DNA of 64,000 nt from the NCBI RefSeq assembly GCF_031951985.1, contig NZ_JAVLVU010000001.1, positions 3,038,001 through 3,102,000 on the forward strand, read 5' to 3'. This DNA comes from Mucilaginibacter terrae. GTDB taxonomy: Bacteria; Bacteroidota; Bacteroidia; Sphingobacteriales; Sphingobacteriaceae. Shown in pieces: positions 50,339 through 60,111 of this stretch; the first letter of the stretch is position 1, and every line of letters begins with the position of its first letter. The position numbers and the translations under genes were made by a program. The notes beneath the pieces were generated by a model. That model saw only the letters and a list, made by a program, of their open reading frames with translations. It ran no database searches and was not told the origin of the DNA.

Positions 50339-52903
50339 ATGATTCGCAAATTTACCCTCCTCGCAGTGTTACTTAGTGCCACAACTATGAGCTATGCCCA
50401 GCGCAAAACTCCGGCTGTATTCCCCGATAGCGTTTTGGTTAAAGTGCATCCGTCGTACGATAGTGTGAGCGGCATACACCGCTGGTTATTCGGTAAAAAT
50501 TACCGCGAGGAGTGGGCCACGGTTGTGAAGTTGCCGGTTATTAAAATATCAGAATTTTCGGGGGGATTAAAGCCGCTTCGCGAAGGTGGGGGTATGCAAT
50601 CCAAATCGTTACGTTTGCAGGATAAAAGCGGTAAGGAATGGGTAATACGCAGTGTTGAAAAAACGCCTGAAAAGATATTGCCGCCCAACTTTAAAGGCAC
50701 ATTTGCGGTAGACTGGATTGACGATGCGCTGAGCAGTCAGCACCCGTTTTCGGCACTGGTGGTTCCGCCGCTGGCCGATGCTGCTAAGGTGCCGCATGCC
50801 AACCCCATTATTGGTGTAATGGTGCCCGACCCAGCCTTGGGCGAATACAGCAAAATATTTAACGGACTTGTGGTACTGCTGGAAGAACGCGAGCCGAATG
50901 GCAAATCGGACAATACGCCAAAAATGCTGAGCGAGCTTAAAGACGATAACGACAACCATTTTGAAACCGAGCAGTTTTTGCGTGCCCGCATGCTCGATTT
51001 GCTTTTGGGCGACTGGGACCGCCACGAAGATCAATGGCGTTGGGCTTATCAAAAGAAAGATAAAAATAAACAATACTATGCCGTTCCGCGCGACCGCGAC
51101 CAGGTGTTTCACCTGAGCGAAGGCGTTTTACCATCCCTGGCGGCCGTATCATGGATCAGTCCCACACTTGATCATTTCGACGGTGAAATTCCGCGGGTAA
51201 AATACTCGCTGTTTAAAACCCGCTTTATGCAGGTATACCCGGATATGCAAATTACGCATGCCGAATGGATGCGCATAGCCAACGAGTTTATTAAAGCCGA
51301 AACCGATGAAGTGCTTGAGGCTGCTTTGAAGCGCCTCCCGCCCGAGGTTTACAAATTGCGCCACGATGTGCTTTTGGCTAAACTTAAAAAGCGCCGTGAT
51401 AATATTCCGGCGGCAATGGACGAATACTACCGCTTTATTAACCAAACGGTAGACTTACGCACCAGCGACAAAAATGAACAGGTAACCATCGCCGATGCCG
51501 ATAATAAAGGGCTAAGGGTACAAATCAGTAAAATTAACAAATCGGGCGAGGCTGAAAGCACGTTGCTCGACATGGTTTATGATCCTGAAATTACCCGCGA
51601 AGTTCGCCTGTACGTTGAAGGCGGCGACGATAAGGTTATAGTTAATAACGCCTCATCGCCCATAAAGCTGCGTGTTATTGGTGGTACCGGGCAAAAAACC
51701 TATGAAATTAATAAAACCGAGAGCCGGGTGCGGGTTTACAGCCGTAAAGACAGCGTTACCTTTACCGGTAATGGCAGCGTAGGCAAACACCTTAGTAATG
51801 ATTCGTTAAACACACGCTTTGTTCAAAACAACCCTTATAATGTTTGGATGCCGCTGGCCACAGCCGCCATTAACGCAGATGATGGTTTTTTAATAGGTGC
51901 CGGGTTTAAGTATACCCGCCGCGATGGTTTCCGTAAGTTGCCTTACGCCAGCGTGCAGCAGCTTATGGTTACCCATGCCTTTGCTACCGATGCCTTCCGC
52001 ATACGTTATAACGGGGAGTGGATTGATGCCATTGGCAAGGCCGACATAACTATTAACGCCTTTGTACAGGCCCCAAACAATACCCTCAACTTTTTTGGCC
52101 GTGGTAATGAAACCCCATTGGTCAAATTTCAGGGTTATCGACGCTTTTACCGTACCCGTTATAATACCTATCAATTCGACCCTGCCCTGCGCTGGAACCT
52201 TGGATCTAATACCACCATCAGTGCCGGGCCGTCATTTCAATTTTATCGCTTAAACCGAGAGGACAATGAGGGGCGGTTTATTAATAATCCGGGCCGTATA
52301 AACTCATACGATAGCCTAACCATTAATAAAGACAAAGCCCACTTAGGCTTGCTGGTTAACATTAACAGCAATCAGCGTAATAACAACATTTTGCCAAGTA
52401 ACGGGTATTATGCTAACGTAACGTTACAGGCATACAACGGGTTAAACAATGATACCAAATCGTTTGCGCAAATTCGGCCGGAGTTTACTTATTATTTAAG
52501 CCTCAACAAAAAGGGCACATTCGTACTAACCGACCGTGTTGGCGGCGGGGTAAGCATTGGCAAACCTGCCTTTTACCAATCTATGTTTTTAGGCGGACAG
52601 GGCGGTAACCTGTTGGGTTATTTAGGTAACCGCTTTGCGGGCGATCATATGTTTTACAACAACCTGCAGGCGCGGTTAAACTTATTTAATATTGCCAGCT
52701 ACGTATTGCCCGGCCAATTGGGTATAACCGGTTTTTACGATACCGGCAGGGTGTGGGTAAAAGGCGAATCATCAGACAAATGGCATGCAGGTACCGGCGG
52801 CGGTGTTTACTTTGCGCCGGCAAGTTTAGCCGTTATACAGGTTTTAGCCGGCCATTCAAAAGAGGGTTGGTACCCGTATGTGTCGCTTAATGTTAGGTTA
52901 TAA
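50339..52903 (+). CDS. Omp85/BamA-like barrel with kinase-like N-terminal region
   Basis: 854 residues with a signal peptide (LLAVLLSATTMSYAQ). Residues about 80-260 contain features of an atypical kinase fold: a Gly-rich start (SGGLKPLREGGGMQSKSLRL), a VIRSVEK strand, then MLDLLLGDWDRHEDQW (Asp226 in the DRH motif) and VPRDRDQVF (Asp253, metal-binding place), as in HipA and FAM20-type kinases. The C-terminal ~330 residues are a BamA/TamA-type outer-membrane barrel (GITGFYDTGRVW, ... YPYVSLNVRL). Bacteroidetes have longer relatives with a metallophosphoesterase in front; it is missing here. Kinase activity is inference. Confidence 0.75.
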   Translation: MIRKFTLLAVLLSATTMSYAQRKTPAVFPDSVLVKVHPSYDSVSGIHRWLFGKNYREEWATVVKLPVIKISEFSGGLKPLREGGGMQSKSLRLQDKSGKEWVIRSVEKTPEKILPPNFKGTFAVDWIDDALSSQHPFSALVVPPLADAAKVPHANPIIGVMVPDPALGEYSKIFNGLVVLLEEREPNGKSDNTPKMLSELKDDNDNHFETEQFLRARMLDLLLGDWDRHEDQWRWAYQKKDKNKQYYAVPRDRDQVFHLSEGVLPSLAAVSWISPTLDHFDGEIPRVKYSLFKTRFMQVYPDMQITHAEWMRIANEFIKAETDEVLEAALKRLPPEVYKLRHDVLLAKLKKRRDNIPAAMDEYYRFINQTVDLRTSDKNEQVTIADADNKGLRVQISKINKSGEAESTLLDMVYDPEITREVRLYVEGGDDKVIVNNASSPIKLRVIGGTGQKTYEINKTESRVRVYSRKDSVTFTGNGSVGKHLSNDSLNTRFVQNNPYNVWMPLATAAINADDGFLIGAGFKYTRRDGFRKLPYASVQQLMVTHAFATDAFRIRYNGEWIDAIGKADITINAFVQAPNNTLNFFGRGNETPLVKFQGYRRFYRTRYNTYQFDPALRWNLGSNTTISAGPSFQFYRLNREDNEGRFINNPGRINSYDSLTINKDKAHLGLLVNINSNQRNNNILPSNGYYANVTLQAYNGLNNDTKSFAQIRPEFTYYLSLNKKGTFVLTDRVGGGVSIGKPAFYQSMFLGGQGGNLLGYLGNRFAGDHMFYNNLQARLNLFNIASYVLPGQLGITGFYDTGRVWVKGESSDKWHAGTGGGVYFAPASLAVIQVLAGHSKEGWYPYVSLNVRL

Positions 52904-53020
52904 TGATGAATATTGGGGCTTATAGTTTTGTAATATGTGCATCAGATTTTTGAACAACTGCCTGCCAAAGTAAACAGTAAGCCTTATTTTATTTAATTTT
53001 GCTCAACTTATCGTACCGAT

Positions 53021-55384
53021 ATGAGTGTTCAGGCATATAGAGAAAGTCCTTTCGAAATCCACATTTCGTTTCATGTGCTGATAGAGCACCTGCAGAAAGT
53101 GGCCAGAGAAGAAACGGGCTATGCCGCCGAGCGCGCAGCCGCACTCCTTAAAGAAGTTGAACCCTTTCCCGAACTGTGTAACGGCTTTACCGAGCAATCG
53201 CAGGTTGATAAGCACCAAACTGTAATTCAGCACCTCCTGGCCGATCTGTTCCCTCAGGCGCTTACTAATAATGAAATTAAGGCGGTAACATTTCCGTTCT
53301 ATGATTTTATTATCAATCAAAGTGAGCGCTTTAAAAACATACTGGCCGCCGCGGGTCCCGATTTCGACATGTCGATACGCGATTTTGACGACCATCAGTT
53401 TTATGTAATGAGTTGCTGCCTGGTGCTTAATGAGTTTTATAATACCCAGCTCGATTTTGCCAAGCCTATGTTTTACGACATACCTACAGCATCGGGCATT
53501 ATGCGCCATTACCGCATACTGTATAATGCCGATTTTCTGGAAATTATTCCAACCGAAAAGGCTGTAAAATTAACTGCAGACGACATTAACCAACTCATTA
53601 ACAATTACGACGACCTTGAGCTTTGGAAACGAATGTTTCCGAAAGGGAGCTACCTGTTAAAAGGATTTGCCATTGTAAATCTTTTTGATTCCACGGTTGA
53701 AAATGCGGTATCATCATTAAAGGGGTCACTCCTCACCGATTTAAAGGATGTGGAGTTAGAACACGATTTTGAAGATATTTTTCGCTCCATATACAAAATC
53801 CCCGACCTGCGCATAGGCTTTACTGCGTTCAACCCTGAAGATAATAAATTTACCAGCATTGCCCCGCTGCGCAAAATAAAGAGCTACATGCTGGGCGATT
53901 GTATGGATGGCGTTTGTTCTACCGATATATTAGGGCCCAAATCATACCAGGCGCTGCTTGGTAAAAGCGAATACTTTGCTGTATCAAATACCCGCGATTT
54001 CTTTTTGGAGCATCCCGAAAGCGAAATGGCACACCAGTTTTTGGGTCAGAACATTCATAGCTTTATTCTTGCACCAATTATAAAGGATGATGTGCTATTG
54101 GGAATTATCGAACTGGTTTCATCGCGCCCGGGAGAGCTGAACAGTGTGAACGCGCACAAACTTGAAGTGGTGATGCCGTTTTTGGTAAACACCATTGACA
54201 GGCAGGTAACCTACAAGCAAAACCGCGTGCAAGCCGTAATACAAAACGAGTATACCACCTTGCACCCAAGCGTGCAGTGGAAGTTTATGAAAGAGGCTTA
54301 CAAATACATTGAGCGCCGCGATAACCACCAGGAGTACCAGCTTAAAGAAATTGTATTTAACGATGTATATCCGCTTTACGGACAAATTGATATTAAAGGC
54401 TCGTCAGAATCGCGTAACAGCAGTATTCAAAAAGATTTAAACAACCAGTTGGAAGCCCTCATTCCAATTGTGTTGCATTTGCAAAGCTATGATGAACAGG
54501 CAAGCCGTTATTTAGGCCGCCTTCAGGAGTTTAAATATTTAACTCACAGCGTATCGGTATTAATACGTACCGATACCGAGCAGCAAATACAACAATTTAT
54601 TGACGAAAAAGTACACGAGCTGCTCAATGCAGCCCTTTTAAACAACCAGCATGTACAGAGTATAAGGGAATATTTTAAACAGGTTGATAAAACCACCGGT
54701 ATTTTTTATACCTACCGGCGCAAGTATGATACTACGGTATCAACCATTAACCAAAAAATGGCGGCCCTGCTTGATGAAAAACAGGCCGAGGCACAGCAAA
54801 TATTTCCGCATTATTATGAGCGCTTTAAAAGTGATGGGGTTGAGCATAATTTGTATATAGGCGCATCCATAGTGCCTAACCGTGCCTTTTTACCTGTGCA
54901 TTTCCAAAACTTACGCCTTTGGCAGTTAAAGGTGTTATGCGAAATGGAGCGCGAACACCACAGGTTTAAAACAACGCTACCCTACTGCCTCGAGGTTACT
55001 ACGCTTATACTGGCTTATAGTATAACGATGTCAATACGTTTCAGGATGGACGAGAAGCGCTTTGATGTGGATGGAACTTATAACGCCCGTTTCGAAATTG
55101 TTAAAAAACGCATTGACAAAGCACACATTAAAGGCACCGATGAGCGTATTACCCAGCCGGGCAAAGTGGTTGTAGTGTTTGCCAATAATTACGAAGAAAA
55201 AGAATACCGGGGCTACATCAAACAACTGCAGGAAAAACACATCCTTGATAGCCACATAGAAGAGCTGGAGGTAGAAGAATTACAGAGCATATCTGGCCTC
55301 AAAGCTCTAAGGGTGGGCATACTGCATGATGATATTGTTTTAATCGAAGGCTTACAAGACACTGCCAGTATTAATCAATCTTAA
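53021..55384 (+). CDS. GAF-domain protein
   Basis: 787 soluble residues. Two halves with a GAF domain near residues 275-395 (SIAPLRKIKSYMLGDCMDGVCSTD region, then HSFILAPIIKDDVLLGIIELVSS, the usual last strand of GAF). The rest is mainly helical, without HisKA, GGDEF or phosphatase motifs, so no output enzyme is seen. Large GAF proteins of this sort occur as conserved single genes in Sphingobacteria; ligand and partner are unknown. The gene stands alone behind the barrel/kinase-like gene. Confidence 0.7.
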   Translation: MSVQAYRESPFEIHISFHVLIEHLQKVAREETGYAAERAAALLKEVEPFPELCNGFTEQSQVDKHQTVIQHLLADLFPQALTNNEIKAVTFPFYDFIINQSERFKNILAAAGPDFDMSIRDFDDHQFYVMSCCLVLNEFYNTQLDFAKPMFYDIPTASGIMRHYRILYNADFLEIIPTEKAVKLTADDINQLINNYDDLELWKRMFPKGSYLLKGFAIVNLFDSTVENAVSSLKGSLLTDLKDVELEHDFEDIFRSIYKIPDLRIGFTAFNPEDNKFTSIAPLRKIKSYMLGDCMDGVCSTDILGPKSYQALLGKSEYFAVSNTRDFFLEHPESEMAHQFLGQNIHSFILAPIIKDDVLLGIIELVSSRPGELNSVNAHKLEVVMPFLVNTIDRQVTYKQNRVQAVIQNEYTTLHPSVQWKFMKEAYKYIERRDNHQEYQLKEIVFNDVYPLYGQIDIKGSSESRNSSIQKDLNNQLEALIPIVLHLQSYDEQASRYLGRLQEFKYLTHSVSVLIRTDTEQQIQQFIDEKVHELLNAALLNNQHVQSIREYFKQVDKTTGIFYTYRRKYDTTVSTINQKMAALLDEKQAEAQQIFPHYYERFKSDGVEHNLYIGASIVPNRAFLPVHFQNLRLWQLKVLCEMEREHHRFKTTLPYCLEVTTLILAYSITMSIRFRMDEKRFDVDGTYNARFEIVKKRIDKAHIKGTDERITQPGKVVVVFANNYEEKEYRGYIKQLQEKHILDSHIEELEVEELQSISGLKALRVGILHDDIVLIEGLQDTASINQS

Positions 55385-55567
55385 ATTAATATCTCAGGCT
55401 TAATTACTCCCCTATTTTCCACAATTGATATTCCCAACATGGGGCATGCTTTCCTCATTTAAAAGTAAAACGAGGGTAACAAAATGTTGCAACGCCTAAA
55501 ATGAGGAATATTCATAAATGGAATACGTTTTGCATTAACCTTGGTAATTAATTTAACGTACAAAGCC

Positions 55568-55645
55568 ATGATGATTGCCCTAATTGCCCTTTTAGTTGTT
55601 GCTAACGTTTTAGTAGTAGCTAATAACAAAAGAACCATTATTTAA
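55568..55645 (+). CDS. Candidate 25-residue membrane peptide
   Basis: ATG at 55568 opens 25 codons: MMIALIALLVVANVLVVANN then KRTII, a single hydrophobic helix with a basic end. The leader bases ACAAAGCCATG equal those before the small gene at 252. No promoter match of quality was found. It may be a real membrane microprotein or a chance frame. Confidence 0.3.
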   Translation: MMIALIALLVVANVLVVANNKRTII

Positions 55646-55654
55646 GCTCAGGAT

Positions 55655-56023
55655 CTATCCTTTGGCCTCATCTGGGCCAAACAACTCCTGTCTTGCTTTT
55701 TTAGTCAAGCTCTTTACCACCAATTCGTACGAGTGGTCAATCATATCGCAAAGCTGTTTGCGGGTTAGCCCGCCATCTATATATACAGTATTCCAATGCT
55801 GCTTGTTCATGTGGTAACCCGGCTGCACCTCACTAAAATTTTCGCGCAGTTCAACAGCACGCTCAGGGTCGCATTTTGCATTAAAGCTATTGCCGGTATC
55901 CAAACTCAATAGTAAAAACATTTTTCCACCAATCTTGAATACAAGCGTTTCCAAATCAAACGGAAAACTTTCGGTAACGCCGTGCTTTTCGAGGCAATAG
56001 TTACGCAGTTCTTCAATGTTCAT
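55655..56023 (-). CDS. MmcQ/YjbR-family protein
   Basis: 122 residues with the YjbR fold signature: LRNYCLEKHGVTESFPFD at the start, FKIGGKMFLLL, and PGYHMNKQHWNTVYIDGGL later. Family members have a DNA-binding-like double-wing fold, though function is not settled. The stop is 9 bp from the end of the small frame at 55568-55645, which is convergent. Confidence 0.9.
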   Translation of the reverse strand: MNIEELRNYCLEKHGVTESFPFDLETLVFKIGGKMFLLLSLDTGNSFNAKCDPERAVELRENFSEVQPGYHMNKQHWNTVYIDGGLTRKQLCDMIDHSYELVVKSLTKKARQELFGPDEAKG

Positions 56024-56042
56024 CAGGTAAATTTATAAAAAG

Positions 56043-56097
56043 AAAATGGCCCTACCCAAATCTTCCCATGTAGGGAACCTTGAGTGGGGCCATTTTT
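56043..56097 (-). terminator. Terminator of the VWA protein gene
   Basis: AAAATGGCCC (56043-56052) pairs with GGGCCATTTT (56087-56096); an alternative inner stem is CCCTAC (56050-56055) with GTAGGG (56070-56075). It lies just past the stop of the minus-strand VWA gene and before the start of the YjbR gene. Confidence 0.7.
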
Positions 56098-56118
56098 ATG
56101 GGGGGAATCAAGAGGCGG

Positions 56119-58065
56119 TTACTCTACCGCCGCCAGCGAGCTTTTGCTGAGTAACTTTGCGCTTTCGGCCAGTTTAATAAATTCGGCCCGGTAGCCTTCA
56201 TCATCGTTGCCTTTAGCGGCCCGGGCTATTTTGATAGCTTCATCAAAGCGGGCATTTTGTTTAAATTCCGAATCGCGCAGTAGCATCCCGAATTCGGCCA
56301 CGGCAGATGCAAAACGAAAATCGGCAGAAGCGTTTTTAAAATCAACGGGTTTATCCACCACCACGACCTGGCTTAATTTACTTACGGTACCATTGAGTTC
56401 TTTGTATCTGAATTTAATGGTTAACATATCGTTTGATACATAGTTGGTAGTTGCCTTTTCTACTTTTTGATATTTAAGCGGGTCCACAGTATGAGTAAAC
56501 TTATCATGTACGCCGGCAGGAATGATCTCGTATAAGGCAGTTACGTTGTGGCCTGCGCCCATCTCGCCGGCATCTTTCAAGTCATTGTTAAAATCTTCTT
56601 TATTAAGCATTCGGTTTTCATAACCTATTAAACGGTATGATGCTACTTTGGCAGGGTTAAATTCCAGTTGCAGTTTTACATCTTTAGCCACGGTAAACAG
56701 GGTGCCGCCAAATTCGCTAACCAAAGTTTTGCGGGCTTCGGTTATATTGTCGATGTAGGCATAGTTGCCGTTGCCTTTATCGGCCAGGGTTTCCATTTTG
56801 CTGTCTTTGTAATTGCCCATACCATAACCCAATACCGATAGAAATACCCCGCTTTTGCGTTCCTGCTCTATCAGCCTCTCCATATCCTCATCGCTTGATG
56901 CGCCTACGTTAAAATCGCCGTCGGTAGCCAGTATTACCCGGTTATTGCCGTTCTTTAAATAGTTTTGCTTGGCCGTGCGGTAGGCCAGTTTAATGCCTTC
57001 GCCGCCTGCGGTCGAGCCACCGGCATTCAGGCGGTCAATGGCATCTTTAATAGTGGTTTTCTGGTCGCCCGGTGTTGAGGGCAGCACCAAACCGGCAGCA
57101 CCGGCGTATACCACAATGGCCACCTTGTCTTGCGGGCGTAGCTGGTCGGTAAGCATTTTTAGGGATGATTGCACCAGTGGCAGTTTATTAGCCGAACCCA
57201 TTGATCCTGAAACATCTATGAGGAAAACCAGGTTTGATGCCGGTAATTTATCATTTTGCACCACACGGGCTTTAAGGCCAATGCGTAACAAGCGGTGCTG
57301 CGGGTTCCATGGCGCGGCCGAAAGCTCGGTATGTATGGCAACCGGTTCGCCGTTGGTTGGCGCGGACAGGTTATAGTTAAAGTAATTGATCATTTCCTCA
57401 ATGCGTACGGCATCTTTGGGTGGTAACTGGCCATTGTTAATAAAGCGCCTAACATTGCTGTACGATGCCGCATCCACATCAATGGAGAAGGTTGACAATG
57501 GATTGTCTTTAGAGCTTTGAAAGCCGTTTTCGGTGATGCCTTTATAATTCTCCTGCTCTTGCAGCGCCTGATAATTGCCTACAATGGGCGATACAAAACG
57601 CTGTTTTGCAAACGCTTTGCTTTTATCCATAACGGCAACACCGGCAGCCCGGCCAACAATGGCATTAGGCGCATTGGGTACCGGTGCCGGGCCAACCGTT
57701 GATACACTCCCTGTTACAACGCTTTTACGTTGCACACCATAACCCACCACAACCACCTCGTTAAGCGATCGGTTGGAGGCTTTCAGGTAGATATCTATCT
57801 TGGTGTTTTTGCCAATGTTTATGGTTTGGCTTTCAAAACCAATGTAACTAATGCTTAGTTGGGTGTTCCTTTCGGTTACACGCAAACTATAAGCCCCGGT
57901 AACATTGGTTTGCACGCCGTTTTTGGTGCCGGTTACAAGCACGGCGACTCCGGCTAAGGGCTGTTTATCGGCGGCATCGTAAACATGGCCGGTAATTGTG
58001 CGGGTTTGTGCTTTAAGGGCGGTAAAGCCGCTTAGCATCAGGAGTAATAAAATTAATCTTTTCAT
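56119..58065 (-). CDS. VWA-domain protein with carboxypeptidase-like domain and SusC-type segment
   Basis: 648 residues. Signal peptide (LILLLLMLSGFTALKAQ); carboxypeptidase-D-like domain (21-105); a SusC-like 'SLNEVVVVGYGVQRK' box and the first plug turn (VGRAAGVAV, 137-145) but no plug core and no barrel; then a YfbK-type VWA domain with intact MIDAS Asp284-x-Ser286-x-Ser288 (LIDVSGSMGS), and a C-terminal DUF3520-like part. It is divergent, with 89 bp between, from the sigma factor and anti-sigma genes, and the latter protein repeats the same plug segment. A surface or periplasmic adhesion or sensing role is possible. Confidence 0.85.
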   Translation of the reverse strand: MKRLILLLLMLSGFTALKAQTRTITGHVYDAADKQPLAGVAVLVTGTKNGVQTNVTGAYSLRVTERNTQLSISYIGFESQTINIGKNTKIDIYLKASNRSLNEVVVVGYGVQRKSVVTGSVSTVGPAPVPNAPNAIVGRAAGVAVMDKSKAFAKQRFVSPIVGNYQALQEQENYKGITENGFQSSKDNPLSTFSIDVDAASYSNVRRFINNGQLPPKDAVRIEEMINYFNYNLSAPTNGEPVAIHTELSAAPWNPQHRLLRIGLKARVVQNDKLPASNLVFLIDVSGSMGSANKLPLVQSSLKMLTDQLRPQDKVAIVVYAGAAGLVLPSTPGDQKTTIKDAIDRLNAGGSTAGGEGIKLAYRTAKQNYLKNGNNRVILATDGDFNVGASSDEDMERLIEQERKSGVFLSVLGYGMGNYKDSKMETLADKGNGNYAYIDNITEARKTLVSEFGGTLFTVAKDVKLQLEFNPAKVASYRLIGYENRMLNKEDFNNDLKDAGEMGAGHNVTALYEIIPAGVHDKFTHTVDPLKYQKVEKATTNYVSNDMLTIKFRYKELNGTVSKLSQVVVVDKPVDFKNASADFRFASAVAEFGMLLRDSEFKQNARFDEAIKIARAAKGNDDEGYRAEFIKLAESAKLLSKSSLAAVE

Positions 58066-58154
58066 GGCTGTATAAGTATGGTTTTGCAGTAAGGATGCAG
58101 TTACATATCAATTTCCATAAGCCATTTAAAAAAATTATTTTCAGCCATTACTAA

Positions 58155-58730
58155 ATGAGTTGGTTCAGCAAAAAAACTAAGCCCGATGCGGGGGACGATG
58201 AAGTCCTGCTGCAAAGCTATCGCCAAAGCGGCGATCTGGCTGTGCTGGGTCAACTTTATGAACAATACATGCCCTTAGTATATGGAGTTTGCTTAAAGTA
58301 TTTGCAGGATGAGGAGCAAAGCAAGGATGCCGTAATGCAGATATTTGAAGAACTGATCATAAAAATAAACCGCCATGAGGTAAAGCAGTTTAGAGGATGG
58401 TTGTATGTGCTGAGCCGCAACTTTTGTTTGATGCAATTGCGCGCTAACAAAAAAACCGAAACGTTAAGTGTAGATGACGTTATGGAATTTCCATTTGTTT
58501 TGCATCCTGATGATGAAAGCGATAATGAAGCCAGCATACAACAACTGGAAAAATGCATGCAGCAGCTATCGCCGCAGCAACAACAAAGCATCGATTTATT
58601 CTATATAAAAGAAAAATGTTATAGAGAGGTGGCCGAGTTAACCGGCTACACTTTAAACGAGGTTAAAAGTTATATACAAAACGGAAAACGTAATTTAAAA
58701 ATTTGCCTGGAGAGTAACCGTGAGCGATAA
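58155..58730 (+). CDS. ECF-type RNA polymerase sigma factor
   Basis: 191 residues with region 2 (LYEQYMPLVYGVCLKYLQDEEQSKDAVMQIFEEL... includes the -10 reading helix and GWLYVLSRNFCLMQL) and region 4 (QLSPQQQQSIDLFYIKEKCYREVAELTGYTLNEVKSYIQNGKRNL). No region 1 or 3, so an ECF factor. Its stop overlaps the GTG start of the next gene by 11 bp, the usual coupling with an anti-sigma factor. Target promoters are not known; the divergent VWA gene is an obvious candidate. Confidence 0.9.
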   Translation: MSWFSKKTKPDAGDDEVLLQSYRQSGDLAVLGQLYEQYMPLVYGVCLKYLQDEEQSKDAVMQIFEELIIKINRHEVKQFRGWLYVLSRNFCLMQLRANKKTETLSVDDVMEFPFVLHPDDESDNEASIQQLEKCMQQLSPQQQQSIDLFYIKEKCYREVAELTGYTLNEVKSYIQNGKRNLKICLESNRER

Positions 58731-60069
58731 CAAGCCCGACATATTGCTGATTCAAAAGTACCTGAATGGGGAGCTTAACGCACGTGCCATGCACGAGCTT
58801 GAACGCCGCGCGCTTGACGACCGGTTTTTGGCCGAGGCTTTGGAGGGGTACGCAGTAAACGGCAAAAACCAGCAAGATAATATTGATGAACTGCAAAAAC
58901 GCCTGCAGCAACGTGTACAGCCTAAAACCAGGCGGATAACCTTATGGCCAGCCATTAGTATTGCGGCTTCGGTATTGGTTTTTATTGGATTTGGCGGATG
59001 GTGGCTACTTAATTACCGGCCGGCATCAAATAAACCCGATTTGCCAGTGGCCGATAAAACAGAGGTTGCTAAAAACAAATCGGTTCCTGCCGTTGTGCCG
59101 CAACAATTTAAACAGGAGCCACAACCTGTTATTAAACCAACTGCACCGTCACAACGATATATTGCGCCACAGGCTAACAGCATAATGAGTGAAACGCCAG
59201 TTCCAAACGCACCGGTAGCGGAAGGAATAAAGGAAAACGCTAAGTATTTACGCCCCACCATTGGCGACAGCCTGAAAAAAGTTAAAAGTTTGGATGAAGT
59301 AGTTGTAGTAGGCTATGGCGTGCAACGTAAAAGTGTGTTAACAGGAAGCGTAGCAACGATCACCGCCGATTCTATTAAACCTAAACCAATGGAGCAAGCC
59401 CTGGTTGGCCGGGCAGCAGGTGTACAGGTGGCCAATGGCGCCCCTGGTGCTGATAACCAAATAAGAATAAGGGGCATATCAAGCCTATATGCAAAAGGCG
59501 ATAGCGTTAAAATAATTACCGGGCAAATTTTAAGCGCCGATGATAAGCAGCCTTTGCCTGGTGTAACTGTGCGGGTAAATTCAAGTGGCTTGGCGGTAGG
59601 TACTGATGCGCGCGGGCGCTTCAAAATTGCCGCTACTAAAAAGGATGAGCTGAATATTGGCTACATCGGCTTTGAATCGCAAAAAGTAAACATCAATGGC
59701 AAAGACAGCCTGAAGGTTTTGCTTAAAGAAAACCACAGCGCTCTATCAGAAGTAGTGGTAACAAGCAATAGTACCCACGAGCCACAGGAAATTATTAACG
59801 AAGCCCACCCCCAAAACGGATGGCTTAAATTTAACCAATACCTCAACGAAGAAGCACGTGTAAGCACCGGCAAAACCGGCGTGGTGCGGGTAAGCTTTGT
59901 AGTGGGTACAGATGGAACCCTGTCTGACTTTAAAATACTTAAAAGCCTGAGCCCTGAAAGCGATAAAGAAGCTGTTGAAATAATTAAAGATGGCGCCGAT
60001 TGGGTTCCGAATGTTAACCACCAGCCCGAAACGGTTAAGCTTCGCATCAGGTTCAGGAAAGAGAAATAA
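58720..60069 (+). CDS. Anti-sigma-like membrane protein fused to plug, CarbD and TonB-C domains
   Basis: 449 residues from a GTG start overlapping the sigma gene. Residues 1-70 are a soluble helical anti-sigma-like part; 75-98 a membrane helix; 100-185 a Pro/Lys-rich periplasmic spacer; 190-256 a truncated SusC-type segment (SLDEVVVVGYGVQRKSVL to RIRGISSLYAKG); 264-338 a carboxypeptidase-D-like domain; a second box SEVVVTSN at 343; and 365-449 a TonB C-terminal domain (GKTGVVRVSFVVGTDGTLSD). It could pass a signal from an outer-membrane receptor through TonB-like contact to the sigma factor. The domain order is unusual: the plug piece precedes the CarbD domain. Confidence 0.8.
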   Translation: MSDNKPDILLIQKYLNGELNARAMHELERRALDDRFLAEALEGYAVNGKNQQDNIDELQKRLQQRVQPKTRRITLWPAISIAASVLVFIGFGGWWLLNYRPASNKPDLPVADKTEVAKNKSVPAVVPQQFKQEPQPVIKPTAPSQRYIAPQANSIMSETPVPNAPVAEGIKENAKYLRPTIGDSLKKVKSLDEVVVVGYGVQRKSVLTGSVATITADSIKPKPMEQALVGRAAGVQVANGAPGADNQIRIRGISSLYAKGDSVKIITGQILSADDKQPLPGVTVRVNSSGLAVGTDARGRFKIAATKKDELNIGYIGFESQKVNINGKDSLKVLLKENHSALSEVVVTSNSTHEPQEIINEAHPQNGWLKFNQYLNEEARVSTGKTGVVRVSFVVGTDGTLSDFKILKSLSPESDKEAVEIIKDGADWVPNVNHQPETVKLRIRFRKEK

Positions 60070-60111
60070 AGCTGAATATTTTTAAGCCCTGTGCTGTTTA
60101 TTGATGTTTCC

